Assembly (NCBI GenBank): GCA_026214975.1
Contig: CM047810.1
Coordinates: 94,256,316 to 94,320,315 of the forward strand
DNA from: Gentiana macrophylla
Taxonomy: Eukaryota > Streptophyta > Magnoliopsida > Gentianales > Gentianaceae
Direction of reading: 5' to 3'
DNA: 64,000 bases
Position 1 is the stretch's first letter, and the number at the start of each line of letters is the position of its first letter. Positions 1 through 11,259 of this stretch are shown here, in pieces. Position numbers and translations under genes: made by a program. Under the pieces are notes generated by a model. It did not search any database. It was given only the letters and a program-made list of their open reading frames with translations, and was not told the DNA's origin.

Positions 1-62
1 TAAAATTAACTACGCAAAATAACATGCTCATTGCTTAAGCTCGAAGCTCTCTCTGATACCAT
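1..62 (-). mobile_element. 5' leader and primer-binding site of a minus-strand Copia element
   Basis: Read on the minus strand, the LTR end is followed by TGGTATCAGAGAGAG (about positions 61 down to 47), the usual initiator tRNA-Met primer-binding site of Copia elements. The sequence after it (CTTCGAGCTTAAGCAAT) matches the leader just after the left LTR of Copia A at 46902-46922. The body of this element therefore lies to the left of the window. Confidence 0.8.
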
Positions 63-1852
63 TGTTAGGAAATCTACGCGGGAACGCAGCGGAATTCAAA
101 AAATTTATTTACTTTTAACCAGGATCGACTTCGTTTAAAGAATAAACAAATAAGCTAAGACGGTGGTTACCTTGCTTGATCTAAAAGATCTACGCTTTGA
201 CCGTCTAAGAGCCGCCCAAGTGTTCGGCATAGAGCCGCCCAAGTGTTCGTCCTCTACCGCTAGTCCACACGAACAACCCGCCGGAATCCACCATTGGATT
301 GCTATTGGAAAACTCCGGTTGCTAGAACGGCCTTTTTCCTCTCTCACAAACTTTCTATTGGAAGCTCTCTATTTTACACAAGAACTATTAGCTCTTGCAA
401 TTGTGATGTTCAAAAGAGCTTGACACCCACCTCTTATTTATAGTCAAAGGTGGCGCCCCAATTGAGTGGAGCAGAAGAAAACATTTTCCCAATAAAATAA
501 GGAAAATATAATTGATTGATTTATCTCATTTAATTTAATATCCTATATTAAATATTTCCAAGATATTGTCAATGTCTTATATTGACTATATTTATCTTTT
601 ATTACATTACCATAAATCAATTTACATATGTGTGCAAATCTATATATATTAATATCTAATATTAATAAATAATGCAATGTCAAGATTGACTAAATATAGT
701 GATTCACGTGTATCAACATATACACAAACAAATATGCGCCACATATATATCCATATATATATTTAATTAGTCAACATGATTAATATAATACTATGATTAA
801 TTAATTTTCAAAATACATGTTTATCATATACACATAACAATTTCGACATACATACATCATATGTATATTTAATTAATCAATATAATTAATATCTTGTATT
901 ATATTTATTCATAATAAATAAATACCACCATATTAATTTACCACTATAACCTTTATAGTACGAGATAAACTTTTCTTATTTGGTTATCATCTATAACCAC
1001 ATTTTAATCCGGCTAGATGTTCTTATGTGTGTGACCCGATAGGCTTCCGAATATGTTGGCCATAGACACAAAGTGCAAATTACGAAAATGTCCTTCATGC
1101 CTAACGATCACGGGATAGCGTCTCATTGTGACCAATCATCGGAAGAGTCAAATGCAATTACTACTACCTTTCATGTGAAATAGTTACGGTGTAACTTACA
1201 ATCCTATCGCAATAATAATATCCATACAGTCGTTAGTCGAGTGTCAAAACATCAATGACCGTATCTTATAATCTGGATATCAAGCTCTCTCGAAGTAACT
1301 TATTTACTTCCACTTTGCAAAGATTCACGAGAGTGAGACATTCCTTATAAGAAGGTCATTTCGGATATTCACCCCTACTGGGTATGCGATTTCCAGACGA
1401 CCAAACATGTATAATCTGCATGCTTCATTATCACACCCAATCACTACCGCATGATCGCCCCGTGGCTAGGGGAAACCTCAATAGTGTCAAAGCATGACAA
1501 TCCACATCGTGATGCCATGTAGACTCCGGCCCTAAGGATAATTACACAACCGTCACATAGTGTGACACTTTTCCGTGTAAGTGGGTCAGTCTAACGTACG
1601 CATTCTCTAATACACATCCACGTACAGTCCAAGTGTCTCTACACTTTGATAGACGAGATATATCCCTGCCCTTAAAGATAGAAGACATCTAATACATGCT
1701 AGCATGTTCATATTATCAACGCCCTGTTTAATAGTACATCAGCCATGAGACATTTAAGTATCAAACTTATTAAAGTAATTAGAGATCTCATCAACCATAA
1801 TCGTCTATCATGGTTTCTCTATCACAGTTTAATACTAAGGAAGTTATCATAT
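63..1852 (-). repeat. Family-A Copia LTR, minus strand, start missing
   Basis: Reverse-complement copy of the LTR seen at 45090-46885, 52595-54398 and 32866-34795. It begins TGTTAGGAAATC on the plus strand, i.e. it ends ...CCTAACA in element orientation. Shared landmarks are the CGGTGGTTACCTTG block, GGCGCCCCA, GATAGGCTTCCGAATATGTTGG and the TTTCTCTATCACAGTTTAATACTAAGG segment. The similarity stops near 1852, so the first ~110-150 bp of the LTR (the part that reads CCTAAACCCAATCGGG in other copies) is missing, apparently cut by the block at 1853-3041. No gene lies in this stretch. Confidence 0.8.
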
Positions 1853-3041
1853 TGAAGGATGTAGGAGTTCAGATCTGTACAAAACAGATCTTTGCGCAGC
1901 GGATGGATCACGATCTATAAACTACATATCATAAATAAATGATCTAAACTTCCTACAAGGGGGTTTAGATCTACTTACCAATAGTTGGATGAGTAGCCAC
2001 AATCTTCCAACGTGTTCTCCAAACAGCTGTTGGTAGACACCGATCCTTGGAATTGAAACCTCCTTGATATGCATCAAGAAAAACTTGAAAAAGTACAAGT
2101 TTTTCTTCAACCAGAAATCCAAGACAAGAAACAAGTTTCTCTCTCTATTTTATGTGTGTATGTCGAAAATTTTCATCTCTGATATGTCTTGAAAGAACTC
2201 TCTTTATATAGGAGAGTAAATCCTTGGCCTCCAAGTTTCTAATTAATTAAATAAATATTTAAAAAGAAATCATAATAAAAGATAATTTCATTTATAAAAG
2301 ACTGTGATTAATCAATCAATCAATTACAAATCAATTATCTTTTATTAATTAATTACTTACCAAGTAAATAATTAATCACACAAGAAAATCAACTCTTGCA
2401 TTTTATGAGAGGGAGGCGCCACACCTTAGGGTTTTAGGCCCACAGAAAATGTCTTTTATGTGTATTATATTATTTAGCCCAACTGAATAATATTTCGCAT
2501 ATCAATTAATTGGCCCAGCCAATTAATTATCACTGAGGCCGAATAAGAAGAAAATACTCATATTATAGGAGCCACGTTGTGGACCATGGACCTATAACCA
2601 GTAGTTCCAATAAATTAAGTAAAATATTCATCGAACAAAATATTTACACTTAAATTATCAATTCCGGAATTACGCCACCATAAACCCGAAACTGAACTCT
2701 ACCAATTATAGACATATACTTACACTCAATCCTATGAGTAAATAAGCGTCCATTGAATCATTACATACGGACTAACCCTCTATAGACTGTCCATTCTGAG
2801 TGGGAAGTCTCCGTAAACCCGACTCAAAATATCTTATCCTTATTTACCATTAACCCCCTAGTGATCAATTAGTTCACATACTGGACTAGTAGCTAATTAG
2901 TCTAATATGAACTCCCAGGATCGATCATTTTCATAGGGCTAACAAATAAGGGGATTGTCTCTCTACTTCCCGCAGGAAGGAAAGGATTCCGTGTCTGTGA
3001 AACACAGAACTATTCACTCATCAGGGAATAGTGCCATCTAT
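1853..3041 (-). repeat. Unrelated LTR-like block between two family-A LTRs
   Basis: The sequence differs from family A. On the minus strand it holds a TATA-like CTATATAAAGAGAG near 2200, ends in AACTCCTACA near 1860, and may begin TGGCACTATTCCC near 3034. The general look (1.1-1.2 kb, TATA box, TG...CA-like ends) suggests a solo LTR of another Copia family. I could not find matching target duplications, so the limits are approximate. An open frame on the minus strand at 1922-2134 has no recognisable domain and is probably not a gene. Confidence 0.4.
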
Positions 3042-5191
3042 TTTGTTCATGTAATAATTTTATTATGATTAATAAAAGCACTTTTGTTATTATATATTTT
3101 GTTTATCCTTGTGAACCAATTATGTTATTGAATATATATAGTAACGTCCTTAGTATTAAACCGTGATAGAGAACCATGATGGTGATTATGGTTGATGAGA
3201 TCTCTAATCACTTTAATAAGTTTGATACTTGAATGTCTCTAGTCGTATGTACTGCTAATCAGGACATTGATAGTATGAGTAGACTAGCACGTATTGGATG
3301 TCTTCTATCTTATTGAAAATATGGGTAAATCTTGTCTATCAAAGTGTGGAGACACTAGGACTGTACGTGGACGTGTATTAGAGAATGCGCACGTTAGACT
3401 GGCCCACTTACATTAAGTGTCGCAGTATGTGGCAGTTGTGTAATTATCCTGAGATAGGAGTCTTCATGGCATCACGGTGTGGATTGTCATGCTTTGACAC
3501 TATTGAGGTTTCCCCTAGCCATGGGGCGATAATGCGGTAGTGCTCGGGCGTGATATTGAAGCATGCATAGGATAAATGTTTGTTCGTCCGGAAATCGCGT
3601 ATCCTATGATTAGGAGTAAATATCCGAAATGGCCTTCTTATAAGGATTGTCTAGCTCTCGTGAATCTTTGCAAAGTGAGAGTAAATGAATTATTCCGAGA
3701 GAGCATGATATCCAGATTATAAGATACGATCGTTGATGTACTGACACTCGAGATATGATTGTATGAATATTGTAACTGCGATAGGATTCTATTTACACGG
3801 TAATTGTTTCACATGAAAGGTAGTAGTCATTGCTATTGACTCTTTTGATGATTGGGGGTCACGGTGTGTTTCTAGACGCTATTCCTTGATCGTTAGGTAT
3901 GAAGGGAATTTTCGTAATTTGCACTTTATGTCTACGGACAACATATTCGGAAGCCTATCGGGTCACACACATAAGAACATCTAGTCGGATTAAAACGTAG
4001 TTATAGTGATAACCAAATAAGGAAAGTTTATCTCGACTATAAAGTGTTATTATGAATAAAGTAAATACAAGATATTAATTATATTGATTAATTAAATAAT
4101 ATTTTGGATGCCAATTTATTGGCTAAGGTGGCGCCAATAATGAGTGTATAAGATACACTTGGATTGTGAAATTTAATTAATGGTGTTATCATATATTAAT
4201 ATTAGATATAAATAGATTTATGATAATATGATAAAGATAGTCAATATTAGATATTGATAATATCTTGGATTTATTTAATATGAGATATTAAATTAAAAGA
4301 GATAAATCTAAAATATTTGTTTTACTTATGTTACTAATAAAATGTTTTCTTTCTCGTTTTTTTTTGCCCCTAACGGGGTTCTTTCTCATTAACCTACTAG
4401 GAGGCTTCTCCCAATCAGTTGGGGATCATATGGGCGCACCACTCCCCTATATAAGAAAGATGTTGGTTAGCTCTTTTGTAAATCACAATTAGAAGAGTTC
4501 TAATTTACAAAATAAACTGAGAACTTCCTAGAGAGAGATTTAGAGATAAAGAAAAGACTGGTCTAGCAACCGGATTTTTCTAGTAGCTATCCAAGGAGGA
4601 TTCCAGCAAGGTGCTAGTGTGGATATTGATAGAGGCCGGACACGTGGACAGCTTGCTGAACTATTGATTGCTGACTGCGAATTCATGACCGGTTTGAATC
4701 GCAAAATTGGATTTGATTTACCAGCGAAGGGTACCACTCTCAATCCTGGTTCGAGGTATGGTATTTGTGTAAGGCGCACTAGAAACCCGCGCTTGCTTCC
4801 CTTTTCTTTAGTTTAATGATGGTAAATACCAGAATGAGCGAGTAGCGTACCAAGAGGTTTTGTAGCAGTTGTGGTCTACGAGTAGGCGGATCAATATCGG
4901 AATCTGGACCCATAGCCTACAGCAGCATAGGTAGCGGCACCAGTGCCCCCTTCTTAGTCAATGGGGCACAGCAGGTTCGGCATCTACTACAAAAGAGAGA
5001 ATCCACTTCAGATAACCACGCCTCTCGCACTACTTCTCTCCTTAGACGGTCAAAACGTCGATCCATTAGATCAAGCAAGGTAATCACCGTATGCTATCTT
5101 AACGTGTTTATTGTTTTAAACGGAGTCGATCTTGGGATCGGAAATCAACTCTTTTTAAATTTCGCTGCGTAAACTAATTGATTTTCTAACA
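3042..5191 (+). repeat. Family-A Copia LTR, plus strand, 5' truncated, with internal insert
   Basis: Homologous in plus orientation to 52660-54398. It starts at GTTCATGTAATAA, continues through the AGTAACGTCCTTAG block, the GGGTCACACACATAAGAAC block and TATATAAGAAAG (TATA-like, near 4448), and ends ATTTTCTAACA at 5191. About 85 bp of the LTR start are missing. No tRNA-Met primer site follows 5191, so this is a 3' LTR or a solo LTR. It is longer than its relatives because of the insert listed at 4668-5040. Confidence 0.75.
4668..5040. other. Foreign insert of ~370 bp inside the plus-strand LTR
   Basis: In the other family-A LTRs the segment GGACGGCTTGCGCACTGAAC runs within a few bases into GACGGTCAAAGCGACGATC. 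Here the two are separated by about 370 bp with no family-A homology. The insert is less AT-rich than its surroundings. It has short open frames on both strands (4619-4816 plus) but no domain I recognise, and no clear inverted ends or target duplication. Confidence 0.45.
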
Positions 5192-5601
5192 ATTAGCTTG
5201 ATCCCTTTCATCTGCAAGGGTACGTCAGCATTCAATCCAGCATTGGCCCAGCTATTTTCCACCACCAAATATACCCTTTACATTGATGGCATTATACTCA
5301 CGAAGTCTAGTTACCCGATTTCACCCAATTCCGGTCGTGACGATTCCGAGCATCGTCAGTCATTGAATTCGATCTTTCAACAAAGATAGATAAAATGAAC
5401 TAGAACCTGGCAAACATGTCTTAACTAAACTAGATCAAGGACCTAGACATTTAAAGACCAGAAACAAAGAACAATTTATGTCGGGTTTCATAAATTACGT
5501 TATAAGTGTATCAAATGAGATATCAAAATAAATAGGGTGAAAAAAATATAAATTATTGTGAAAGAATTTTGATAATCGAAAGTGTAAAAGTTATGATTAT
5601 T
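5192..5601. other. Unassigned spacer
   Basis: Sequence between the family-A LTR and the outer MULE. A 63-codon frame at 5198-5389 on plus and a partly open frame on minus exist, but neither shows a known motif. The remainder is AT-rich. I see no gene. Confidence 0.4.
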
Positions 5602-5610
5602 TAAAAAATG

Positions 5611-5657
5611 AGGGTTACTAATCACCCCCCCCCCCCCCCATCAAATCAACCCCCCCC
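5611..5657 (+). repeat. Left terminal inverted repeat of MULE-1
   Basis: AGGGTTACTAATC, a run of 14 C, then ATCAAATCAAC and a second C-run. It pairs with 9269-9302 (GGTTGATTTGATGGGGGGG...GATTAACAAC) plus 25182-25185. It is short for a Mutator-like element (~45 bp), with a homopolymer that has probably expanded on this side. Confidence 0.7.
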
Positions 5658-6125
5658 ATCACGTCAATTCACTTTTTGCTTCTTTTTTTTCTTATCTAGT
5701 TTAATAGTAGTTAGTAGTAGTTTAATGCTAATAACTTCTTATAAATATGTTTATTTTATTATAAATAATATATTTTTAAAATCTACTCAATGAAGCCTTT
5801 AAAATGAGCCCAATATTGAATATAAAATGTACAACGAAAATATTAATTTTGTGATGTAATTTAAAAAATTTATCCACATATTCAGATTTTCTCTTATCCA
5901 CCTATCCTTAATTCTACACACATATTCAGATTTTCTCTTATCTACCTATCTTCAGTTTTATCCACATATTTAGATTTTCTCTTATCCTCTCTTATCTTCA
6001 ATCCTCTTATATATATATATGTATTATATCATAACTTTGACCACATCTTCTAACTTTCACCACATCTTCTAACTTTGAAAAAAAACACCCTCAAGAGGAA
6101 TTTTCGTATTTCATAATAGAAAATC

Positions 6126-8940
6126 ATGGATCACTACAATTTCTCATTTTCGGGTAGTTGGGCATTTGGAAACGATTTTACGAATGATGTTCCTAGTGGG
6201 GAGAACATCCAGTATCATGAGCGTCCTAGTGGGGAGAGCATCAAGTACCATGAGCGTGATTACACAGCCGAATTTACGACTGACCAGGTTAGTTATTGTT
6301 GTTGTTATTGTCCATATTCGTTACTTGTTTTGATTTTTGGTTGTATAATATTGTGTTTATACATACTCATCTATTTCTGTAGATATTTGAAAGTAGAGAT
6401 GCTATGTTAGATAGGGTACGGAGTGTTGGTATGAAAAATGGTTTTGTGATTGTTATAGATAAATCTTGTAAAATGATTGGCGGAAAAATGCCAAGATGCG
6501 TTCTTATTTGTGAAAGGGGAGGATTGTACAAACCTCCACCCGAAGGGCATACAATGCAAAGGGATACTGGAACGAAAAAATGTAATTGTCCAGTTAAACT
6601 TCGTGGTGTAGCACAACCCCCAGACGGTGTGATGTGGGGTTTGAAGGTTAATGGTTCTCATAACCATGAACCAGCTGAGTGTTTTGAAGGACATGAGTAT
6701 CCTTCAAGGTTGACTGCAACCCAGAAGCAATTAGTGCGTGACATGGCCAATAGCACTGCTCCTCGAGAAATACTTAGTGTTATGAAACAACAAGACCCGT
6801 CAATTACTACGGGAATCAGAAGTATTTACAATGTGAAGGCAATGTACAAGAAAGAGCAGTTAGGGAGTTTATCTGAAGTTGGATACGTCTTAAAAGAATT
6901 AAATGATAAAAATTACGCGTACGACTATTTGAAAAATGAACACACCAATGAGATCACAGATATTATTTAGGTTCATCCTACAAGCCTATAGTTATCTGTC
7001 AATTTTTCGTTGGTGTTAATTATGGACGCCACGTACAAGATTAATGAGTATGGGTTACCGCTCTTAGAGGTTGTGGGTATCACATCCATAATGCTAACAT
7101 GTTCTATTATGTTTGCATATTTAAGTAATGAGAAAAAAGAGCAAATGACATGGGTATTGGATACGTTAAAGATATGGATGGTAAAAAAAAGGAGCTGTGT
7201 TGCCATCAATGATTGTTTCAGATAGAGATCTAGCGCTTATTGATGCCATTGAAGAATGCTTTCCCTCCGTACATCACATTCTTTGTATTTGGCATATAAA
7301 TCAGTGTGTAATGAAGAATTGCAAGTCTATGCTTGGTACGAGATGGGAAGAATTTTACAATGCATAGCAATTGATTATTCATTCATCGACGCTGGAGACT
7401 TTGAATTTGAGGTGGAATGCCATGCTCAATGATTTTTCAAAATATGATCGTGCCATAAAGTACCTTTGGAATACATGGTTACGTCCTCATAAGGAGCGAT
7501 TTGTTAATGCATATGTAAACAATGTTATGCATCTCGATAGTCATTCAAGTCAAAGGTAACTTCCATATAACCTCTATTTATTCATTATACTACGCTAAAT
7601 AATATTGTATGTCCCTTCCCTATTTAAAACATTGTATTATTAAATTACAGGGTGGAGTCTGCAAATGCGAGACTCAAAGGATATTTCGGGGATACTTTGG
7701 CATCACTTTCAACGTCTTTTCAGAAAATAGAAAAGATGTTGGACAATCAATTTGGGAGTATTAAAAAGTCGTTCCAGAAATCTCTCAACATTCCACGACA
7801 TAAACATCTACACGATGACATTTATAGTGAAATCAGAGGTCGTATTTCATTAAATGCAATGCAATTAATTGGTAAGCAGATAGAACATGCTGAAAAACTT
7901 CCACCCTACAAAGGAGTGAATTGCAATTGTAAGATCAAATTGACACACGGATTGTCATGTGCTCACGATATTGTACTGTATCGTTTTATGGTAAGCCAAT
8001 TCCACAAAATGCTATCCACGTGCACTGGAGTAAGTTGTCCATACAAGTCCCCAAGTGTACTGACGAGGGAGTACAACCCGACAAGGCAGCTCATCTTTTT
8101 GAAAGATTAAATGAAATGGATCCTTCTAGTCATGATGTTATGATTGATAGGTTTATCGACATGTTAGATCCATCTCGTTGCACAGTTCGACCCCCATCAT
8201 ACAACACAGAACAAATGGGTCGACCTAGAAGAAAAGATGAGTAGAACAACGACCGGAGACCTTTCTTCTCATTCTCCACTACTGAAACAGGGGTTCCACA
8301 TATTCCAAAATCACAAGGGAGAAATATGAGGGATCCCCTCATTCAAAAATTTCCTCAGCGGTATCAGCGTTATATTTCCCACTGTGTAGATGTCAAAGCC
8401 GATGGTCATCGTGGATTCAGAGTGATAGCTGCGCTACTCCATGGTTCTGAAGACCAATGGGCTCAGGTACGACTGGACCTTATGCAAGAGATGTTGCAAA
8501 ACTGGGACATGTATGATAATCTTTATTTTTATGAAGATTGGGCATAAAGGATACTAAGAAGACTTGAATATTTCGAACCATCAGCACCAGAGTTATTCTG
8601 GTACGATGCTGCACCAATGGGGGTTGTTTTAGCTTCAGCGTACAATGTTGTAGTGCACACATTCGATTGGGAAGCTACGGCTTGTCATACTCAATTGCCG
8701 TTGAGGTCCCAGCCAGTTCCAGTTACCCAGCGACAACATATAGCTATCGGTCGTATTAATAGAAATCACTTTGTACAAGTTTTCTTGTACCCTAATTACC
8801 CTATACCACCCATCATGAAATGGAAATTATCAGGCGAATCAGACGGATGGGCTCATTATTATCAAGCACGTATTCAACTGTGGTACGATGTAATGCAGAT
8901 GGATCTACCGGGACAACATTTCGGAGGAAATTTAGATTAA
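6126..8940 (+). pseudogene. MULE-1 transposase fused to OTU-like cysteine protease domain, broken
   Basis: Exons inferred: 6126-6287, 6383-7555 and 7651-8940, with GT/AG introns in register. Domain order: (1) FAR1/WRKY-GCM1-like DNA-binding region (IFESRDAMLDRVR, GFVIVID, then CNCPVKLRG and NHEPAE); (2) MULE DDE transposase with MDATYK and VSDRDLAL holding the first two acidic residues; (3) SWIM zinc finger CNCK...CAHD; (4) after GRPRRKDE, an OTU-like domain with DVKADGHRGFR and a later NRNHFVQVFL. In OTU proteases the residue two after the DG pair is the catalytic Cys; here it is Arg (CGT, one base from TGT), while the likely catalytic His is kept. The frame runs from SWIM region to OTU with only two stops (8242-8244, 8545-8547), which argues for one fused protein. 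Other breaks: in-frame TAGs near 6968 and 6989, and frameshifts near 7180 and 7985. The protein would act in the nucleus in transposition; the role of the OTU part is unknown. Confidence 0.8.
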
Positions 8941-9268
8941 TTATGTGTTTGTTTGTGTTTATTTCTATAAATGAGGTTTGATTTTTTAGTGTTCATTGAA
9001 GCATATAGTTGGATTCGATAAAATTATTATATTCGGTCCGTTGAAATTAAAACGGATTCAACTAAATAATATAAATAAATAAAATATTATATTTGGTCCG
9101 TTAAAATAATTTTTTTAATACAGTATTACATATTCAATATTAGGCTTGTTTGATAGGTATTGTTTAATAGATTTCAAAAATATAAATTTTATTATAAAAT
9201 AAATTATTAAATAAAAGTTATCATCATAGTAAAATTTACATACAAAATTTTAAAAAAAATAGATTGGT
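8941..9268. other. AT-rich 3' part of MULE-1
   Basis: Non-coding, very AT-rich sequence between the transposase stop codon and the inner part of the right terminal repeat. It contains a doubled ATTCGGTCCGTT / TTTGGTCCGTT motif with AAATTAAAACGG near 9032-9108. No gene seen. Confidence 0.5.
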
Positions 9269-9302
9269 AGGGTTGATTTGATGGGGGGGCGCGATTAACA
9301 AC
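9269..9302 (-). repeat. Right terminal inverted repeat of MULE-1 (inner part)
   Basis: AGGGTTGATTTGATGGGGGGG then CGCGATTAACAAC, the inverse of the left end at 5611-5657. Its last nine bases, ATTAACAAC (9294-9302), are also the left copy of the target duplication of MULE-2, showing that MULE-2 landed inside this repeat. The outermost bases of this end lie at 25182-25185. Confidence 0.7.
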
Positions 9303-9690
9303 AAGAAATTGGAAAATCAGGCCCTTTTATCCTCTGACAATTTTTTTTAGGTCGGACAGATTCTGACATTTTTTTTCAGGTACACCGTCCAAATTTGGAG
9401 GAAATCGTCCAAATACTGTCAAAACCCTCCAAATTTGGATGCATTTCGTCCAAATAAATTGAATGGACAAAATAGACGAAAACCGTCCGAATGTTGGATG
9501 CACCGTCCATTTTGGGATGGAAACCGTCCATTTTTGGACGGTGCGTCCAACATTTGGACGGTTTCCGTCCATTTTGTCCAAAGCTCTAAAACCGTCCCAA
9601 TTTGGACGGTATAACCTAGTCTCTCCGTCCAAACAGAGGATGCACCGTCCAAATTTGGACGGATACATCCCTTTTGGACGGAAACGTCCA
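9303..9690 (+). repeat. Left terminal inverted repeat of MULE-2, rich in GTCCAAATTTGGAC palindromes
   Basis: Pairs with 24785-25172 in reverse complement. Near the tips identity is very high (AGGTCGGACAGATTC and the T-run after it are shared). The segment from 9380 on is packed with CCGTCCA and TGGACGG half-sites, several joined into CCGTCCAAATTTGGACGG-like palindromes. Further copies of the half-site continue to about 9815, just before the first candidate start codon at 9826. Confidence 0.8.
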
Positions 9691-9867
9691 TTTTCAAACC
9701 CTTATCAGCCTTCTTCCTCATTCAAACCATTTCACAGCCGTTTCAAAGCATTTCACAGGCGAATTTGGACGATTTACAGAGCATTTCAATCCTTCCATTT
9801 CTCAGAGCAAATTTGGACGATTTCAATGGCTAATCCATCGTCTTCTCAGAGTCTAGAAGCACCTAAT

Positions 9868-10544
9868 GTGAGTGTTTATGGTTTTTTTTTTATTTTTACA
9901 GTCTTTTCCAATTCCGTTTTTCATTTCGTTTTTTTTTGTTATCTGATTTTGTTGGGTAATCATACATACGATTTGAATTCATATCCTATTTGATTTTGTT
10001 ATTTGATTCGAATTAATCCTATTAAATTTTGTTATTTGATTGTGACAGGATTTGTACGGTTTATGTCACCATGAATATAATGTTATTTGTTCGATTGGGA
10101 TTCAACGGTGTTATAGGGTTTAGGGTTTAGATTCAAATTCATATATTGTATGATTATATGTATGTATGATGAAGTGCTTTTAGAAATCGAAATGATATGT
10201 ATGAATCTTATAATTAGAATGGATATGTATGAAAATTAGTAATATGTAATTAATAGCTTAGGGTTTATGGTTTATTGATGTTCATGTAAAATTCGAAAAT
10301 TCATGTATAATTTAGAGATCGTCATGTTTCATGTTCAATAGTGTGTTATTTCATTGTTGAATTTGAATTCAATTCATGTATGGTATGATGGAATGTATGA
10401 TGGGGCATTTAGAAGTAATTTATGATAGTGTAAGAATATGTATGATAGTGTTATAATTTTTTTATGTGATATTCTAGTGTAATTTTTGATAGTATAATGT
10501 AAGATTCTATGACAATAAGTAGGACAGATCATATGGAGTATAAA
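9868..10544. other. AT-rich intron or leader of the MULE-2 left arm
   Basis: Follows the GTGAGT donor after exon 1. It is AT-rich, with repeated ATGTATGA-type stretches and no open reading frame of note. A possible splice acceptor, TGTGACAG, occurs near 10050. Nothing else is recognised. Confidence 0.4.
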
Positions 10545-11090
10545 TACCTTTAGTATAAATGCCCTTAAAATTATCGGTATCAAGAAACTGAATGTGATTT
10601 AAAAAATTGAAACAAACGACAAATTAATGTCGTTTGAAAACACAAGAACGAATATTTCGAACTGAATTCCATGGTACGCCTCGGCCTGATGAGGTTCTTA
10701 GAATTGCATGCTTTCCTTAGGGTGTTTTCGATTCCTTCTGATCCGCTGTATCATGCCTAATCTCCAGGATTTGTATTGGGGCTCCTGGTAAGTAGCTCGT
10801 AGAAAATTTCATTAGGTCTGCTCAACAGAGCATCTTTTACTTGTCTCTCAAGTGACTGGTAAATCCTCTGTAAGTGAGGCACCCTTAGATTGAAAATATA
10901 AGTTACATCTCGCGGCTCCGTCCGGCATCCGTTCTCCTCGTCATCATCAAGTACTCTATGACGTTGGTAAAAACACTACTCTCTTCTTCTCTTACCCCCT
11001 CTAACGTTACAAAACAACACAACACAAAACAACGATGTTCCGAAAAACAAAAAAAAAGATGATAAGACATTTCGGTTATATATATATCTT
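10545..11090 (+). repeat. Inner inverted arm, left copy (MULE-2)
   Basis: Reverse-complement match to about 23455-24000. Shared landmarks include ATTGAAACAAACGACAAATT, CGAATATTTCG, the TCAAGTACTCTATGACG block, and AACGATGTTCCGAAAAAC. Near its outer end it contains the palindrome-like AAACGACAAATTAATGTCGTTT. The arm stops at a TG/TA microsatellite in front of the duplicated exons, as the right copy stops at a CA/TA microsatellite in front of the transposase. Confidence 0.75.
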
Positions 11091-11106
11091 TATTTATTTA
11101 TTTATT

Positions 11107-11169
<63 letters not shown>

Positions 11170-11210
11170 TTATTTATATATGTGTGTGTGTGTATATATA
11201 TATAAGATGA
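11091..11210. repeat. TG/TA microsatellite, left arm
   Basis: Runs of TATT, (TG)n, (TA)n and again (TG)n. A complementary CA/TA array lies at the mirror position in the right arm (23300-23452), so the repeat seed predates or came with the arm duplication. Confidence 0.9.
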
Positions 11211-11259
11211 TAGGTATTTTATTGTTTGTTATCGTTAATTGATGATCTCGATTATATTT

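Noticed and set aside
5608..5793. Short frame starting MRVTNHPPPPP
   Set aside because: It covers the poly-C terminal repeat of MULE-1 and has no domain.
9463..9993. 176-codon frame across the left end of MULE-2
   Set aside because: Its sequence is the translation of the GTCCAAATTTGGAC repeats followed by intron-like sequence. The mirrored right end gives comparable artefacts.
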